A stretch of 7,524 nucleotides of DNA, from assembly GCA_025455505.1 (NCBI GenBank), contig JALOMK010000107.1, positions 1 to 7,524 on the forward strand, read 5' to 3'. Shown piece after piece: positions 1 to 6,238 of this stretch. Both the position numbers and the translations under genes were made by a program. Each line of letters begins with the position of its first letter. Within the stretch, counting starts at the first letter, position 1. The DNA comes from Bacteroidales bacterium (GTDB lineage: Bacteria; Bacteroidota; Bacteroidia; Bacteroidales; VadinHA17). The notes below the pieces were generated by a model. It saw only the letters and a list, made by a program, of their open reading frames with translations, was not told the origin of the DNA and did no database searches.

Positions 1-33
1 AACCGCTTGTAAAATAGGTCTATATACTTACGT

Positions 34-912
34 TTAATGCCGGGCTCCCCCCGCCTTTGCCTCTTCCTTCTCCTTCTCATCACAGTCGCATTCCTCAAAA
101 CTCTTCTGGTACTGCTCAATTGCCTTAATGCTCATACCCATGCTCGAGAATCCACCATCGTGAAAAAGGTTCTGCATTGTTACCTTTCTTGTCAGGTCTG
201 AAAAAAGCGAAATGCAGTAATCCGCACATTCCTCAGCAGTCGCGTTTCCAAGAGGCGACATCCTTTCGGAAAAGTCAACCAGGGAATCAAAGCCGTGAAT
301 CCCGCTTCCTGCGGTTGTAGGTGTCGGTGACTGTGAGACAGTATTGATCCTGACTCTCCTGTCGCGGCCATAAATATAGCCGAAACTCCTCGCTATTGAT
401 TCAAGCAGCGCCTTTGCATCACCCATGTCGTTGTAACCCGAAAGTGTTCTCTGGGCAGCCACATATGAAAGTGCAACAACCGATCCCCATTCCTTCAGGG
501 CATCGAGCTTATATGCCGTCTGAAGCACACGGTGAAAGCTTAGCGCCGAAATATCGAAGGTCTTAAGCATGTTCTCATAGCTCGTCTGCTCGTATGGAAT
601 ATCCTTTCTGACGTTGGGTGACATCCCGATTGAATGCAGGATGAAATCGAACTGACCGCCGAAGATTTTCATACTTTCCGTAAGCAGGTTCTCGATGTCC
701 TCCATCCTGGTGGCATCGGCTGCAATTACAGTGCTTCCGGTTATCCGGGCAAGTTCGCTTATTGTCCCAAGCCTCAGTGCAACGGGTGAATTTGTAAGAA
801 CAAGTTCAGCGCCCTGCTCATGTGCTTTAAGCGCAACCTGCCAGGCGATTGACTTTTCGTTAAGTGCTCCGAAAATGACGCCTTTTTTTCCTTTTAACAG
901 ACCTTCTCTCAT
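34..912 (-). CDS. fabI: Enoyl-[acyl-carrier-protein] reductase (NADH), FabI
   Basis: Cytoplasmic short-chain dehydrogenase family enzyme that reduces trans-2-enoyl-ACP to acyl-ACP in the last step of each fatty-acid elongation cycle. The 292-residue product shows the FabI version of the Rossmann glycine motif (G15-A-L-N, with SIAW at 21-24), the D66-A-T segment, the HSIGMSPN strand at 93-100 and the catalytic pair Y160-x6-K167, with a further conserved Tyr at 150. These correspond to E. coli Tyr156, Lys163 and Tyr146. The block FSDLTRKVTMQNLFHDGG near the C-terminus is also typical of FabI. After about residue 270 the protein has a highly charged tail containing EECDCDEKEKEE, longer than I expect for the family. 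It is the last visible gene of the operon, 20 bp after recN. The start is the ATG at 910-912, preceded by an A/T-rich stretch with no clear Shine-Dalgarno, as is common in Bacteroidota. The family call is firm. Confidence 0.96.
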   Translation of the reverse strand: MREGLLKGKKGVIFGALNEKSIAWQVALKAHEQGAELVLTNSPVALRLGTISELARITGSTVIAADATRMEDIENLLTESMKIFGGQFDFILHSIGMSPNVRKDIPYEQTSYENMLKTFDISALSFHRVLQTAYKLDALKEWGSVVALSYVAAQRTLSGYNDMGDAKALLESIARSFGYIYGRDRRVRINTVSQSPTPTTAGSGIHGFDSLVDFSERMSPLGNATAEECADYCISLFSDLTRKVTMQNLFHDGGFSSMGMSIKAIEQYQKSFEECDCDEKEKEEAKAGGARH

Positions 913-932
913 TTTTAAAATTTAATTATGAA

Positions 933-2597
933 CTAATTTGAAGCTGACTTCAGGAGTTCCCTGGCATTTTCAACCGCAATGCCGGTTACTTCACTTCCGC
1001 TCAGGAGCCTGGCGACTTCCATGACTCTTTCATCGTCTGATAACAAACGAACTCGTGTAATTGTTGAGTCCTCCGTGTCGGATTTATAAACATGGTAATG
1101 CCTGCTTCCGCGCGAAGCAACCTGCGGAAGATGTGTGATATTTATAACCTGCATGTACCTTCCCATTGAAGAAAGTATCTGCCCTACCTTGTCGGCAACC
1201 TCTCCCGACACTCCTGAATCTATCTCATCAAAAATTATGGTAGGAAGGTTATTATTCCTTGTTATAAGCGATTTAAGGCTCAGCATCACCCTCGATAGTT
1301 CCCCTCCTGATGCAATCCTTGAAAGGTTATCGGGAGGCACCTGCCTGTTGGCGCTGAAGAGGAAGTCAGCCTGGTCGGTACCTGAAGGGGTGAAGTCACC
1401 GCTGTTTTTCATTTCTATTGCAAAGCGGGCATTGGGCATTCCCAGTTGCCTGAGCAGTTCGGTAACCTGTCTTTCAGTCTCGGGAATAACGGCTTTGCGC
1501 TTTCCTGAAATCTGAGTTGAAAGGGCAAGAAGCTTATCGTGCTCCACCTGATGCAGCTTCTCAAGCTCCCTGAGTCTTTCATCACCCGAATTAATAGAAC
1601 CCACAATTATCCTTATTTCCTCCCTCTTTTCAAGCAGGGCGTCAAGGTCCTTTACCCTGTGTTTCTGTATCAGGGCATAAAGAGTGTCGAGCCTCGCATT
1701 CACATATGCAAGTCTTCCCGGATCGGCATCAACCGAGGATGACAGCCTGTCAATCTCTGACATAAGGTCATCGAGCTCGATAAGAGAAGACTCGGTCCGT
1801 GCCAGCATGCTTTCGCCCTGGGGAAGGAAACTCCTGATCCGAGCAAGGTTTGACCTTACCTCCCTGAGCATGGAAAGAATCGAATGACCTTCGGCTGAGA
1901 ATAGCTCTGATGAACGCGTGAGGGCGGTTTTTATCTCTTCTGAATGTGAAAGTATCTCCTGCTCTGATTCAAGTTCTGACTGCTCACCTATTTTCAGACC
2001 GGCTTCCTCGAGCTGGGATAGCTGAAACTTGTAATATTCAAGATCGGCCCTGTTCTTTTCGGCCTTTTCCCTGATATCTTCGAGTTCCCTGCCAAGCTTC
2101 CTGTAAGCCGAATAGCATCTCCTGTACTCCTCCCTGAGCGAGTCATTACCTGCAAAGGAATCAATAACGCCGAGCTGGAATGAATTATCGTGAAGCATCA
2201 GGGTCTGATGCTGGGAGTGTATGTCAATCAACCTGTCGCCAAGTTCCTTTACTACATTAAGAGTCACCGGCGTGTCATTTACAAAGGCTCTTGATTTACC
2301 TGCAGGGCTTATTTCGCGCCTCACTGTTGTGAGCGGGTCATAATCGATGTTATTGACATTGAAAAACTCTTCAAGATCATAACTTTCCACCCTGAAAGTT
2401 CCTTCGACTATGCATTTGTCTTCCTTGTCGAGAAGAACGGCAGAGTCGGCCCGTGCCCCGAGAACCAGCGAGAGAGCGCCAAGAAGAATAGATTTCCCGG
2501 CCCCTGTTTCACCTGTGACTATTGTCAGACCTTTGTCAGGCTCCAGGTCGAGCTCCCTGATAAGGGCATAATTCCGGACGTTAAGTTTCAGGAGCAT
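933..2597 (-). CDS. recN: DNA repair protein RecN
   Basis: SMC-like ATPase that acts early in recombinational repair of double-strand breaks. The 554-residue length is close to the roughly 553 of E. coli RecN, so the gene appears full length. The N-terminal half-domain carries Walker A GETGAGKS at 29-36 and the family start LNVRNYALI. The region from about 155 to 370 is rich in Glu, Lys, Leu and Arg with heptad-like spacing, which fits the antiparallel coiled coil. The C-terminal half-domain has the ABC signature SGGELSR at 430-436, Walker B IIFDEID with D457-E458, and the H-loop ITHLPQVAS with H489. All ATPase motifs are intact. It starts 8 bp after the porD-like gene and ends 20 bp before fabI, so it is cotranscribed by position. 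No SOS-type operator was seen in front of it, which suggests expression with the housekeeping operon instead. Confidence 0.97.
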   Translation of the reverse strand: MLLKLNVRNYALIRELDLEPDKGLTIVTGETGAGKSILLGALSLVLGARADSAVLLDKEDKCIVEGTFRVESYDLEEFFNVNNIDYDPLTTVRREISPAGKSRAFVNDTPVTLNVVKELGDRLIDIHSQHQTLMLHDNSFQLGVIDSFAGNDSLREEYRRCYSAYRKLGRELEDIREKAEKNRADLEYYKFQLSQLEEAGLKIGEQSELESEQEILSHSEEIKTALTRSSELFSAEGHSILSMLREVRSNLARIRSFLPQGESMLARTESSLIELDDLMSEIDRLSSSVDADPGRLAYVNARLDTLYALIQKHRVKDLDALLEKREEIRIIVGSINSGDERLRELEKLHQVEHDKLLALSTQISGKRKAVIPETERQVTELLRQLGMPNARFAIEMKNSGDFTPSGTDQADFLFSANRQVPPDNLSRIASGGELSRVMLSLKSLITRNNNLPTIIFDEIDSGVSGEVADKVGQILSSMGRYMQVINITHLPQVASRGSRHYHVYKSDTEDSTITRVRLLSDDERVMEVARLLSGSEVTGIAVENARELLKSASN

Positions 2598-2605
2598 GTA
2601 TTACA

Positions 2606-3538
2606 TTATGGAGTGTTTGAGGCTCTCAGCTTGTCATACTTCATTTTGTTTGCAGGATCTATCTCGGAAAGGATCTGGAGTATCCTCGATTTTTCTTCAG
2701 GGAAGGCCTGGGAATAGATATTCACAATCTCATCTGTCTTGGCATCCATAACCACCTGCAGGAAATACATGTAAGGGTCAGGCTGCCTCCTGTAAACCTG
2801 CTGTACCTTCCTGAGAGCGGCCTCAATTGTTATCCTTGCCTCAGGTATCTTTGATTCCATGAGGTCAAGGCCCCTGACGTTATATTCATATATGAACTGC
2901 CGGACAGGCTCATACTCCTTATCGAGAATGTTTTTAACAAGCCAGTACCTGTTCCTGTTCCGCGAGCCGTCAAACGGTTTCCAGCCGGGTTCGGGGGCAT
3001 TCTGTGCATTTGTGACAATCTTCTCAGCTATCTGGAAAAATTCTGTCCCGCCGAGAGGGGAGAAAGAGTCATAATCCATTCCCAGTACTATATAGGCATA
3101 ATACTGAAGTACCGACACAAGGTTCGACCTGTGAGAGTTGGGGTCAAATTCGAGAGGCTGGAATTCGACATACCTGAACTGGAAATTATTGTCAATAAAA
3201 TTAAGGAGAGTGGAGTTATAGGTTGTATTGTAGACAGGTCTGCCAAGCTGCACCTGTATAGTGCCTCTGAACTCATCCGCCGAAAGCTGGTCGGTAAGGT
3301 TTATAAGAATGTTGCACTCGATGCGCTCTGCATAACTGAGGACGTGGTTAGTGAAGACAGTGTTGTTCATAAAGTCATAGAGGTCTCTCTGCATGGTTTC
3401 GAAAACCTGCCTGTTCGAGCCCTGTATCTGCTGGGCCGAGATCTGGATGTTGCACTTAAGCTCCTGCGCCTGAAGCTGAGCAGCAACAAGCAGTAGTACC
3501 GGAAACAAAATAAGGTTCCTGATTCTGGCTCTGGTCAT
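2606..3538 (-). CDS. porD: DUF4835 family protein, probable type IX secretion protein PorD
   Basis: Secreted or periplasmic protein of a family known essentially from Bacteroidota (DUF4835). I recall database entries naming this family 'type IX secretion system protein PorD', but the sequence itself shows no activity. The 310-residue product begins with a Sec signal peptide: basic MTRARIR, hydrophobic core at about 9-20, and a likely cleavage after A24 in LQA-Q. There is no Cys at the cleavage site, so it is not a lipoprotein. The mature part begins with beta-type sequence (KCNIQISAQQIQG) followed by conserved-looking aromatic stretches such as NNFQFRYVEFQPLEF and YYAYIVLGMDYDSF, and ends in a mostly helical region. 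Its ATG overlaps the coaB stop codon as ATGA (3535-3538), implying translational coupling, and recN follows after 8 bp. Family membership is confident; the link to type IX secretion is annotation knowledge, not seen here. Confidence 0.85.
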   Translation of the reverse strand: MTRARIRNLILFPVLLLVAAQLQAQELKCNIQISAQQIQGSNRQVFETMQRDLYDFMNNTVFTNHVLSYAERIECNILINLTDQLSADEFRGTIQVQLGRPVYNTTYNSTLLNFIDNNFQFRYVEFQPLEFDPNSHRSNLVSVLQYYAYIVLGMDYDSFSPLGGTEFFQIAEKIVTNAQNAPEPGWKPFDGSRNRNRYWLVKNILDKEYEPVRQFIYEYNVRGLDLMESKIPEARITIEAALRKVQQVYRRQPDPYMYFLQVVMDAKTDEIVNIYSQAFPEEKSRILQILSEIDPANKMKYDKLRASNTP

Positions 3539-4218
3539 ACTTTGCGTTTCCTTAACAATGTTACAATTTTTTGAAGAATATCCAAGGCTGCCTCCTCCTT
3601 CGATTTTAATTCAAATTTATCACAATTATTATACCTGTCAATAATTGTTATCCGGTTGGTTTCTGTTCCGAATCCTGCTCCTTCGTCCCGGAGTGAATTA
3701 AGGACTATCATATCGAGGTTCTTCTTCTGCATTTTTGCAGTTGCATTCCTGATCTCATCCGTAGTTTCCAGGGCAAAACCGGCCACGAACTGGTTTTTCT
3801 TCTTTCTTCTCCCTACTTCGGCTGCGATGTCGGTTGTAGGAACAAGTTTCAAAATCAGTCCCTCCCCTTCTCCCTGTTTCTTTATCTTCTCTTTTTCAAC
3901 AATTTCAGGTGTGAAATCAGCCACCGCGGCAGCAAGTATTGCTATGTCGCATGTAGCTGCTTCATTCAGTGTGGCTTCAGCCATGGAGGCTGCATCTGTA
4001 ACATTTATAACTTTAATGCCCTTTTCTGACGGATTGATATTTACGGGCCCGAGCACGAGAGTTACATCAGCTCCTGCCCTGGATGAAGCATCGGCAAGGG
4101 CTATGCCCATCCTGCCTGAGGAATGATTACTTATAAAACGTACAGGATCAAGATTTTCCCGCGTAGGTCCTGCATTTATCAGGATTTTTTTGCCTTTGAG
4201 CGGCTCAGGTTTTTTTTT
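3535..4218 (-). CDS. coaBC: CoaB half (phosphopantothenate-cysteine ligase) of frame-split coaBC
   Basis: C-terminal half of the bifunctional CoA enzyme, joining 4'-phosphopantothenate to cysteine with CTP. The frame is open for 227 codons from just after a TAA at the A-run down to the TGA at 3535-3537. It begins KKKPEPLKGKKILINAGPTR and continues with DPVRFISNHSSGRMG, the CTP/acyl-phosphate motif holding the Asn equivalent to E. coli Asn210. The first ATG (4108-4110) lies after that motif, so starting there would lose the first Rossmann strand and the key Asn. No better ATG exists upstream in this frame. Further signatures are LAAAVADFTPE, the KIKKQGEGEGLILKLVPTTDI stretch containing the ligase lysine region, and FVAGFALET. 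Joined to the CoaC frame by one added base or a -1 shift, the product is 408 residues, normal for CoaBC, across 3535-4760. The split could be a sequencing error, a mutation or recoding. Confidence 0.88.
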   Translation of the reverse strand, partial: KKKPEPLKGKKILINAGPTRENLDPVRFISNHSSGRMGIALADASSRAGADVTLVLGPVNINPSEKGIKVINVTDAASMAEATLNEAATCDIAILAAAVADFTPEIVEKEKIKKQGEGEGLILKLVPTTDIAAEVGRRKKKNQFVAGFALETTDEIRNATAKMQKKNLDMIVLNSLRDEGAGFGTETNRITIIDRYNNCDKFELKSKEEAALDILQKIVTLLRKRKV

Positions 4219-4760
4219 TTAAGGAAGAATTCCCTGACTTCATTAACAATGTCATCAGGTTCCGCCATCCGGCCTTTTCCCGACAGCCCGCTCGCCAGTT
4301 CACCGCTGGCAGGCTCAAGAATGTTATTGCCGAAAGCTTTAAGTGTCTCCATATTGATCACTGTAGCCGGGTGCCTCAACATGTCGGCATCCATTGATGG
4401 TGCAACAAAAACAGGGCACCTTGCTGAAAGGTAGGTTGCCAGCAGGAGGTTGTCTGCAATTCCCGTTGCCATTTTCGCCATTGTATTGGCAGTTGCGGGG
4501 GCGACAAGGAAGAGGTCAGCCCATAATCCGAGGTCAACATGGCTGTTCCAGTTGCCGTTCGAAGGGTCATAGGTGTCAGTGAATACCGGATTCTTTGAGA
4601 GTGTGGCCAGGGTAAGCGCTGTTATGAAATCATGAGCATGTTCTGTCATGATAACCCTTACTTCAGCGCCTTCCTTTACAAGAAGCCTAATTATTACAGC
4701 AGTCTTGTATGCGGCAATGCCACCGGTAACCCCGATAAGAATATGTTTTCCCTTTAGCAT
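4179..4760 (-). CDS. coaBC: CoaC half (phosphopantothenoylcysteine decarboxylase) of frame-split coaBC
   Basis: FMN-dependent decarboxylase of the HFCD flavoprotein family, converting 4'-phosphopantothenoylcysteine to 4'-phosphopantetheine. Motifs in order: flavin-binding GVTGGIAAYK at 10-19, the catalytic His in SHVDLGLWADLFLVAPATAN (H74, matching E. coli His75), PSMDADM at 121-127, and the substrate flap ASGLSGKGRMAEP at 156-168. Counting from H74, position 124 is Asp where E. coli has Asn125 and position 157 is Ser where E. coli has Cys158. Read literally the frame ends at 193 residues; only the first ~181 residues are CoaC-like, and the tail after the Lys run (NLSRSKAKKS) is out-of-frame CoaB linker sequence. 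The start ATG at 4758-4760 is 13 bp after rpoZ and gives the usual MLKGKHILIGVTGG beginning. The decarboxylase domain itself is complete. Confidence 0.93.
   Translation of the reverse strand: MLKGKHILIGVTGGIAAYKTAVIIRLLVKEGAEVRVIMTEHAHDFITALTLATLSKNPVFTDTYDPSNGNWNSHVDLGLWADLFLVAPATANTMAKMATGIADNLLLATYLSARCPVFVAPSMDADMLRHPATVINMETLKAFGNNILEPASGELASGLSGKGRMAEPDDIVNEVREFFLKKKNLSRSKAKKS
4210..4220 (-). other. Run of 11 A (coding strand) at the coaC/coaB frame junction; candidate slippage site
   Basis: The coding strand reads CTT, then 11 A, then CCTGAGCCG. In the CoaC frame this gives Leu-Lys-Lys-Lys-Asn and a stop at 4179-4181; the CoaB frame has a TAA overlapping the start of the run. Twelve A, a -1 ribosomal shift, or transcription that adds one A would give Leu-Lys4-Pro-Glu-Pro-Leu and the normal fusion. 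Runs of nine or more A are known sites of polymerase slippage and contain A-AAA-AAA slippery heptamers, but they are also classic sites of sequencing and assembly error. The split is clear; its cause cannot be decided from one sequence. Confidence 0.8.
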
Positions 4761-4773
4761 TGCAGCAGTTTTA

Positions 4774-5106
4774 TTATTTCTGCTTCGAAGCTGTATCTGT
4801 GTTCCTGTAGAATATTTTGTTTTCCTCCAGTTCCTGGAGAGCTATCAGAGTCGGTTTCGGAAGCCTTTCATAGAATTTGGAAATCTCAATCTGCTCGCGG
4901 TTCTCAAATACTTCCTCCAGGTTATCGCTGTATGATGCAAATTCCTCGAGTTTCTTGTTGAGCTCCTGCTTCATCTCCACTGATATCTGGTTCGCCCTTC
5001 TCGAAACTACGATTACCGTCTCGTAAATGTTTCCCGTTCCCTGAGTCATCAGGTCGAGATTGCGTGTTACTGTAGTGGAAGGCGCTGCTGATTTTCTGTA
5101 GTCCAT
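4774..5106 (-). CDS. rpoZ: DNA-directed RNA polymerase omega subunit (Bacteroidota type)
   Basis: Small RNA polymerase subunit (Rpb6/omega family) that helps fold and hold the beta' subunit. The 110-residue product begins MDYRKSAAPSTTVTR, typical of Bacteroidota, and contains the core motif GNIYETVIVVSRRANQI at 25-41, matching the omega signature of helix plus (S/A)RRAxQ. It continues with KQELNKKLEEFASYSDNLEE and a C-terminal part (about 65-100, EQIEISKFYERLPKP) that E. coli omega lacks in this form but which I associate with Bacteroidota homologues. It lies 8 bp after bamD and 13 bp before coaBC, the order I know from other Bacteroidota genomes. The start is ATG at 5104-5106; the short A/T-rich gap contains no Shine-Dalgarno. 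It could easily be left as a hypothetical protein because it is short and divergent. Confidence 0.92.
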   Translation of the reverse strand: MDYRKSAAPSTTVTRNLDLMTQGTGNIYETVIVVSRRANQISVEMKQELNKKLEEFASYSDNLEEVFENREQIEISKFYERLPKPTLIALQELEENKIFYRNTDTASKQK

Positions 5107-5114
5107 ATTTATTA

Positions 5115-5936
5115 TTATTGATTACTTATTTCTTCAACTGCCGGCTTCCCGTTGTTGAGGAAGCGTTCGGTCTTCTCAAATATGTTTGTTACTTCCCTGG
5201 CATAAGTGCTCTTCGGAAATTCCTCCATGAAGGAGTAGTAATCGTCAAGCGCTGCCTGGTATCTTTCCCTCTGCTTGGCAGGGAGACTCAGTTCTGCATA
5301 CATGAACAGGGAATTCAGCTTAAGGAACATCATTTCTTCCCTGTATTTTGTATCCGGATTATCCCTGAGGCTGTTATTGAGGGCAACAACTGCTGCGCGG
5401 TACTGTTTCATGTCGTAATACAGCCTGGCGCTCTTGTAAGATTTCTCAACAAGTTTTTCCTCAAGCTCCTTTATAAGGGTTTTCGCCTCCTCCACCCTTG
5501 GATTGCCAGGGAATCTGGTAATGAATATCCTGAATCCCTCAATTCCTTCCCTTGTACTCTGCTGGTCAAGCTCAGGCCGGGATGATATCTTATAGTCGCA
5601 GAAGGGGGCCATAAAGGTAGCCTCTTCTATATGCTTCCCGAAGGGAAAGTTTTCAATGAACTGCTTGTAATAACTCCCTGCCATGAAGTAATCCTTCATG
5701 CCTAAATAACTCTGGGCATTCATCCAGTTAAGCTCCTCAGCCTCCTCAGTGGCCCTGTACCTGGGCAGTATCTGACCCAGGAGCTCGGTTGTCCTTGTAT
5801 ACTGGCGCGCATCATAATATTCTTTTGCCTTCGCCTTCTTAAGCTCATAATCAGTGCTTTTGAGAAGCTTCTCATACTCACCGCAGGAGCTCACCAGTAA
5901 AACAAGTACAAAGACAAATAATATATTAATCTTCAT
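5115..5936 (-). CDS. bamD: Outer membrane assembly lipoprotein BamD
   Basis: Periplasm-facing lipoprotein of the BAM complex, which works with BamA to fold beta-barrel proteins into the outer membrane. The 273-residue product has a type II signal peptide: MKIN, a hydrophobic core at 5-15, and the lipobox VSSC with lipidated C18. The mature protein is built of TPR-like helical repeats, visible at about 33-62 (KAKEYYDARQYTRTTELLGQ), 66-102 (ending YYKQFIENFPFGKH), 168-200 (SARLYYDMKQYRAAVVALNN) and 205-250. The YKQFIENFP and HIEEA stretches are strongly BamD/YfiO-like. It is first in the minus-strand operon, 8 bp before rpoZ. The ATG at 5934-5936 gives a proper signal peptide start, so I see no reason to move it. 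A matching -7 promoter element lies only about 16 bp upstream. Confidence 0.94.
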   Translation of the reverse strand: MKINILFVFVLVLLVSSCGEYEKLLKSTDYELKKAKAKEYYDARQYTRTTELLGQILPRYRATEEAEELNWMNAQSYLGMKDYFMAGSYYKQFIENFPFGKHIEEATFMAPFCDYKISSRPELDQQSTREGIEGFRIFITRFPGNPRVEEAKTLIKELEEKLVEKSYKSARLYYDMKQYRAAVVALNNSLRDNPDTKYREEMMFLKLNSLFMYAELSLPAKQRERYQAALDDYYSFMEEFPKSTYAREVTNIFEKTERFLNNGKPAVEEISNQ

Positions 5937-5952
5937 GCAGAAAATTGTTGCG

Positions 5953-5960
5953 CAAAATTA
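5953..5960 (-). promoter_or_regulatory. Candidate Bacteroidota -7 element for the bamD operon
   Basis: On the minus strand this reads TAATTTTG, an exact match to the Bacteroidota primary sigma factor -7 consensus TAnnTTTG. It faces bamD and would put the transcript start about 10 bases before the ATG, a very short leader. I found no clear TTG-type -33 element at the usual 19-21 bp spacing; the nearest TTG (minus strand of 5991-5993) is 30 bp away. Position and consensus support it, but an A/T-rich region yields such matches by chance. Confidence 0.45.
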
Positions 5961-6067
5961 CTAAAAAAGTTTTAACCACGATATAAAACGCAATTATTAT
6001 GTTATTATTACGATGCTTTCGGTGCCTGCTGCTCTCGTTACAGTATCAGCTTTATGCTTTTCCGGGT

Positions 6068-6083
6068 GCTGAAGCGATTCAGC
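6068..6083 (+). other. Small perfect hairpin with GCGA loop in the divergent intergenic region
   Basis: GCTGAA-GCGA-TTCAGC forms a 6-bp stem with a four-base loop, and T6067 with A6084 extends it to 7 bp. In plus-strand RNA the loop GCGA is a GNRA tetraloop, a stable RNA fold. It is not followed by a U-run, so it is not an obvious terminator. It lies about 150 bp before the spt start, upstream of the best promoter candidate, so it would be in the spt leader only if an earlier promoter is used. Structure is seen; function is unknown. Confidence 0.4.
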
Positions 6084-6104
6084 AACAATCGAGGTCTCTG
6101 AACA

Positions 6105-6127
6105 GGCGGCAAAAAGGGGAAGCCGCC
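6105..6127. repeat. Inverted repeat GGCGGC / GCCGCC
   Basis: GGCGGC at 6105-6110 and GCCGCC at 6122-6127 are perfect inverted copies separated by 11 purine bases (AAAAAGGGGAA). The block is distinctly more G+C-rich than the A/T-rich intergenic sequence around it. It could be an RNA hairpin, a protein-binding palindrome or a remnant of a dispersed repeat. No U-run follows on either strand, so it is a poor terminator candidate. Confidence 0.4.
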
Positions 6128-6168
6128 GGGATATACCTTAGCATACCCGTCATCCTGAAAATTTAAAT

Positions 6169-6185
6169 TAGGTATAAATAGGTAT
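6169..6185 (+). promoter_or_regulatory. Direct repeat TAGGTAT-AAA-TAGGTAT, candidate regulator site upstream of spt
   Basis: Two identical 7-mers (6169-6175 and 6179-6185) are spaced exactly 10 bp apart, one helical turn, and a reversed partial copy ATACCT occurs at 6133-6138. If transcription starts near 6220 from the -7 element at 6207-6214, the pair covers about -52 to -36, a common activator position next to the -33 region. The repeat is seen directly; any regulatory role is inferred from position. Confidence 0.3.
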
Positions 6186-6206
6186 CGGCTTATTGCCACG
6201 AATACA

Positions 6207-6214
6207 TAGTTTTG
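6207..6214 (+). promoter_or_regulatory. Candidate Bacteroidota -7 element for spt
   Basis: TAGTTTTG matches the Bacteroidota -7 consensus TAnnTTTG and lies 24 bp before the spt ATG, giving a leader of roughly 18-20 bases. No convincing TTG/TTTG -33 element is present at 19-21 bp upstream; the TTG at 6193-6195 is too close. The absence of a good -33 would fit a promoter that depends on an activator, but may also mean the match is chance. Confidence 0.45.
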
Positions 6215-6238
6215 TGACAATTTTAACGACACTCAGAC

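Noticed and set aside
1..33. Terminator for the fabI end of the operon
   Set aside because: The 33 bases after the fabI stop show no stem and no T-run; any terminator would lie outside the window.
3131..3496. A 121-residue plus-strand reading frame opposite the porD-like gene
   Set aside because: Antisense to a clear signal-peptide protein, with no family resemblance, promoter or start context of its own.
3656..4126. A 156-residue plus-strand reading frame opposite coaB
   Set aside because: It lies wholly antisense to conserved CoaB codons, is rich in Ser, Phe and Ala as expected from a shadow frame, and has no recognisable domain.
4210..4220. T-run on the plus strand as a terminator
   Set aside because: No plus-strand gene precedes it and no stem lies directly upstream; it is explained by a Lys-codon run within coaBC.
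4179..4760. coaC and coaB as two separately started genes
   Set aside because: The CoaB frame has no ATG before its essential SNHSSGRMG motif; the first ATG would give a protein lacking the nucleotide-binding strand and key Asn, so a frame-split fusion is the better reading.
5118..5585. A 155-residue plus-strand reading frame opposite bamD
   Set aside because: Shadow of the BamD TPR region; no domain and no supporting context.
6038..6232. A possible 64-residue minus-strand peptide in the intergenic region
   Set aside because: It runs across both hairpins and the spt promoter candidates, shows no signal peptide or domain, has mixed composition, and is short enough to occur by chance.
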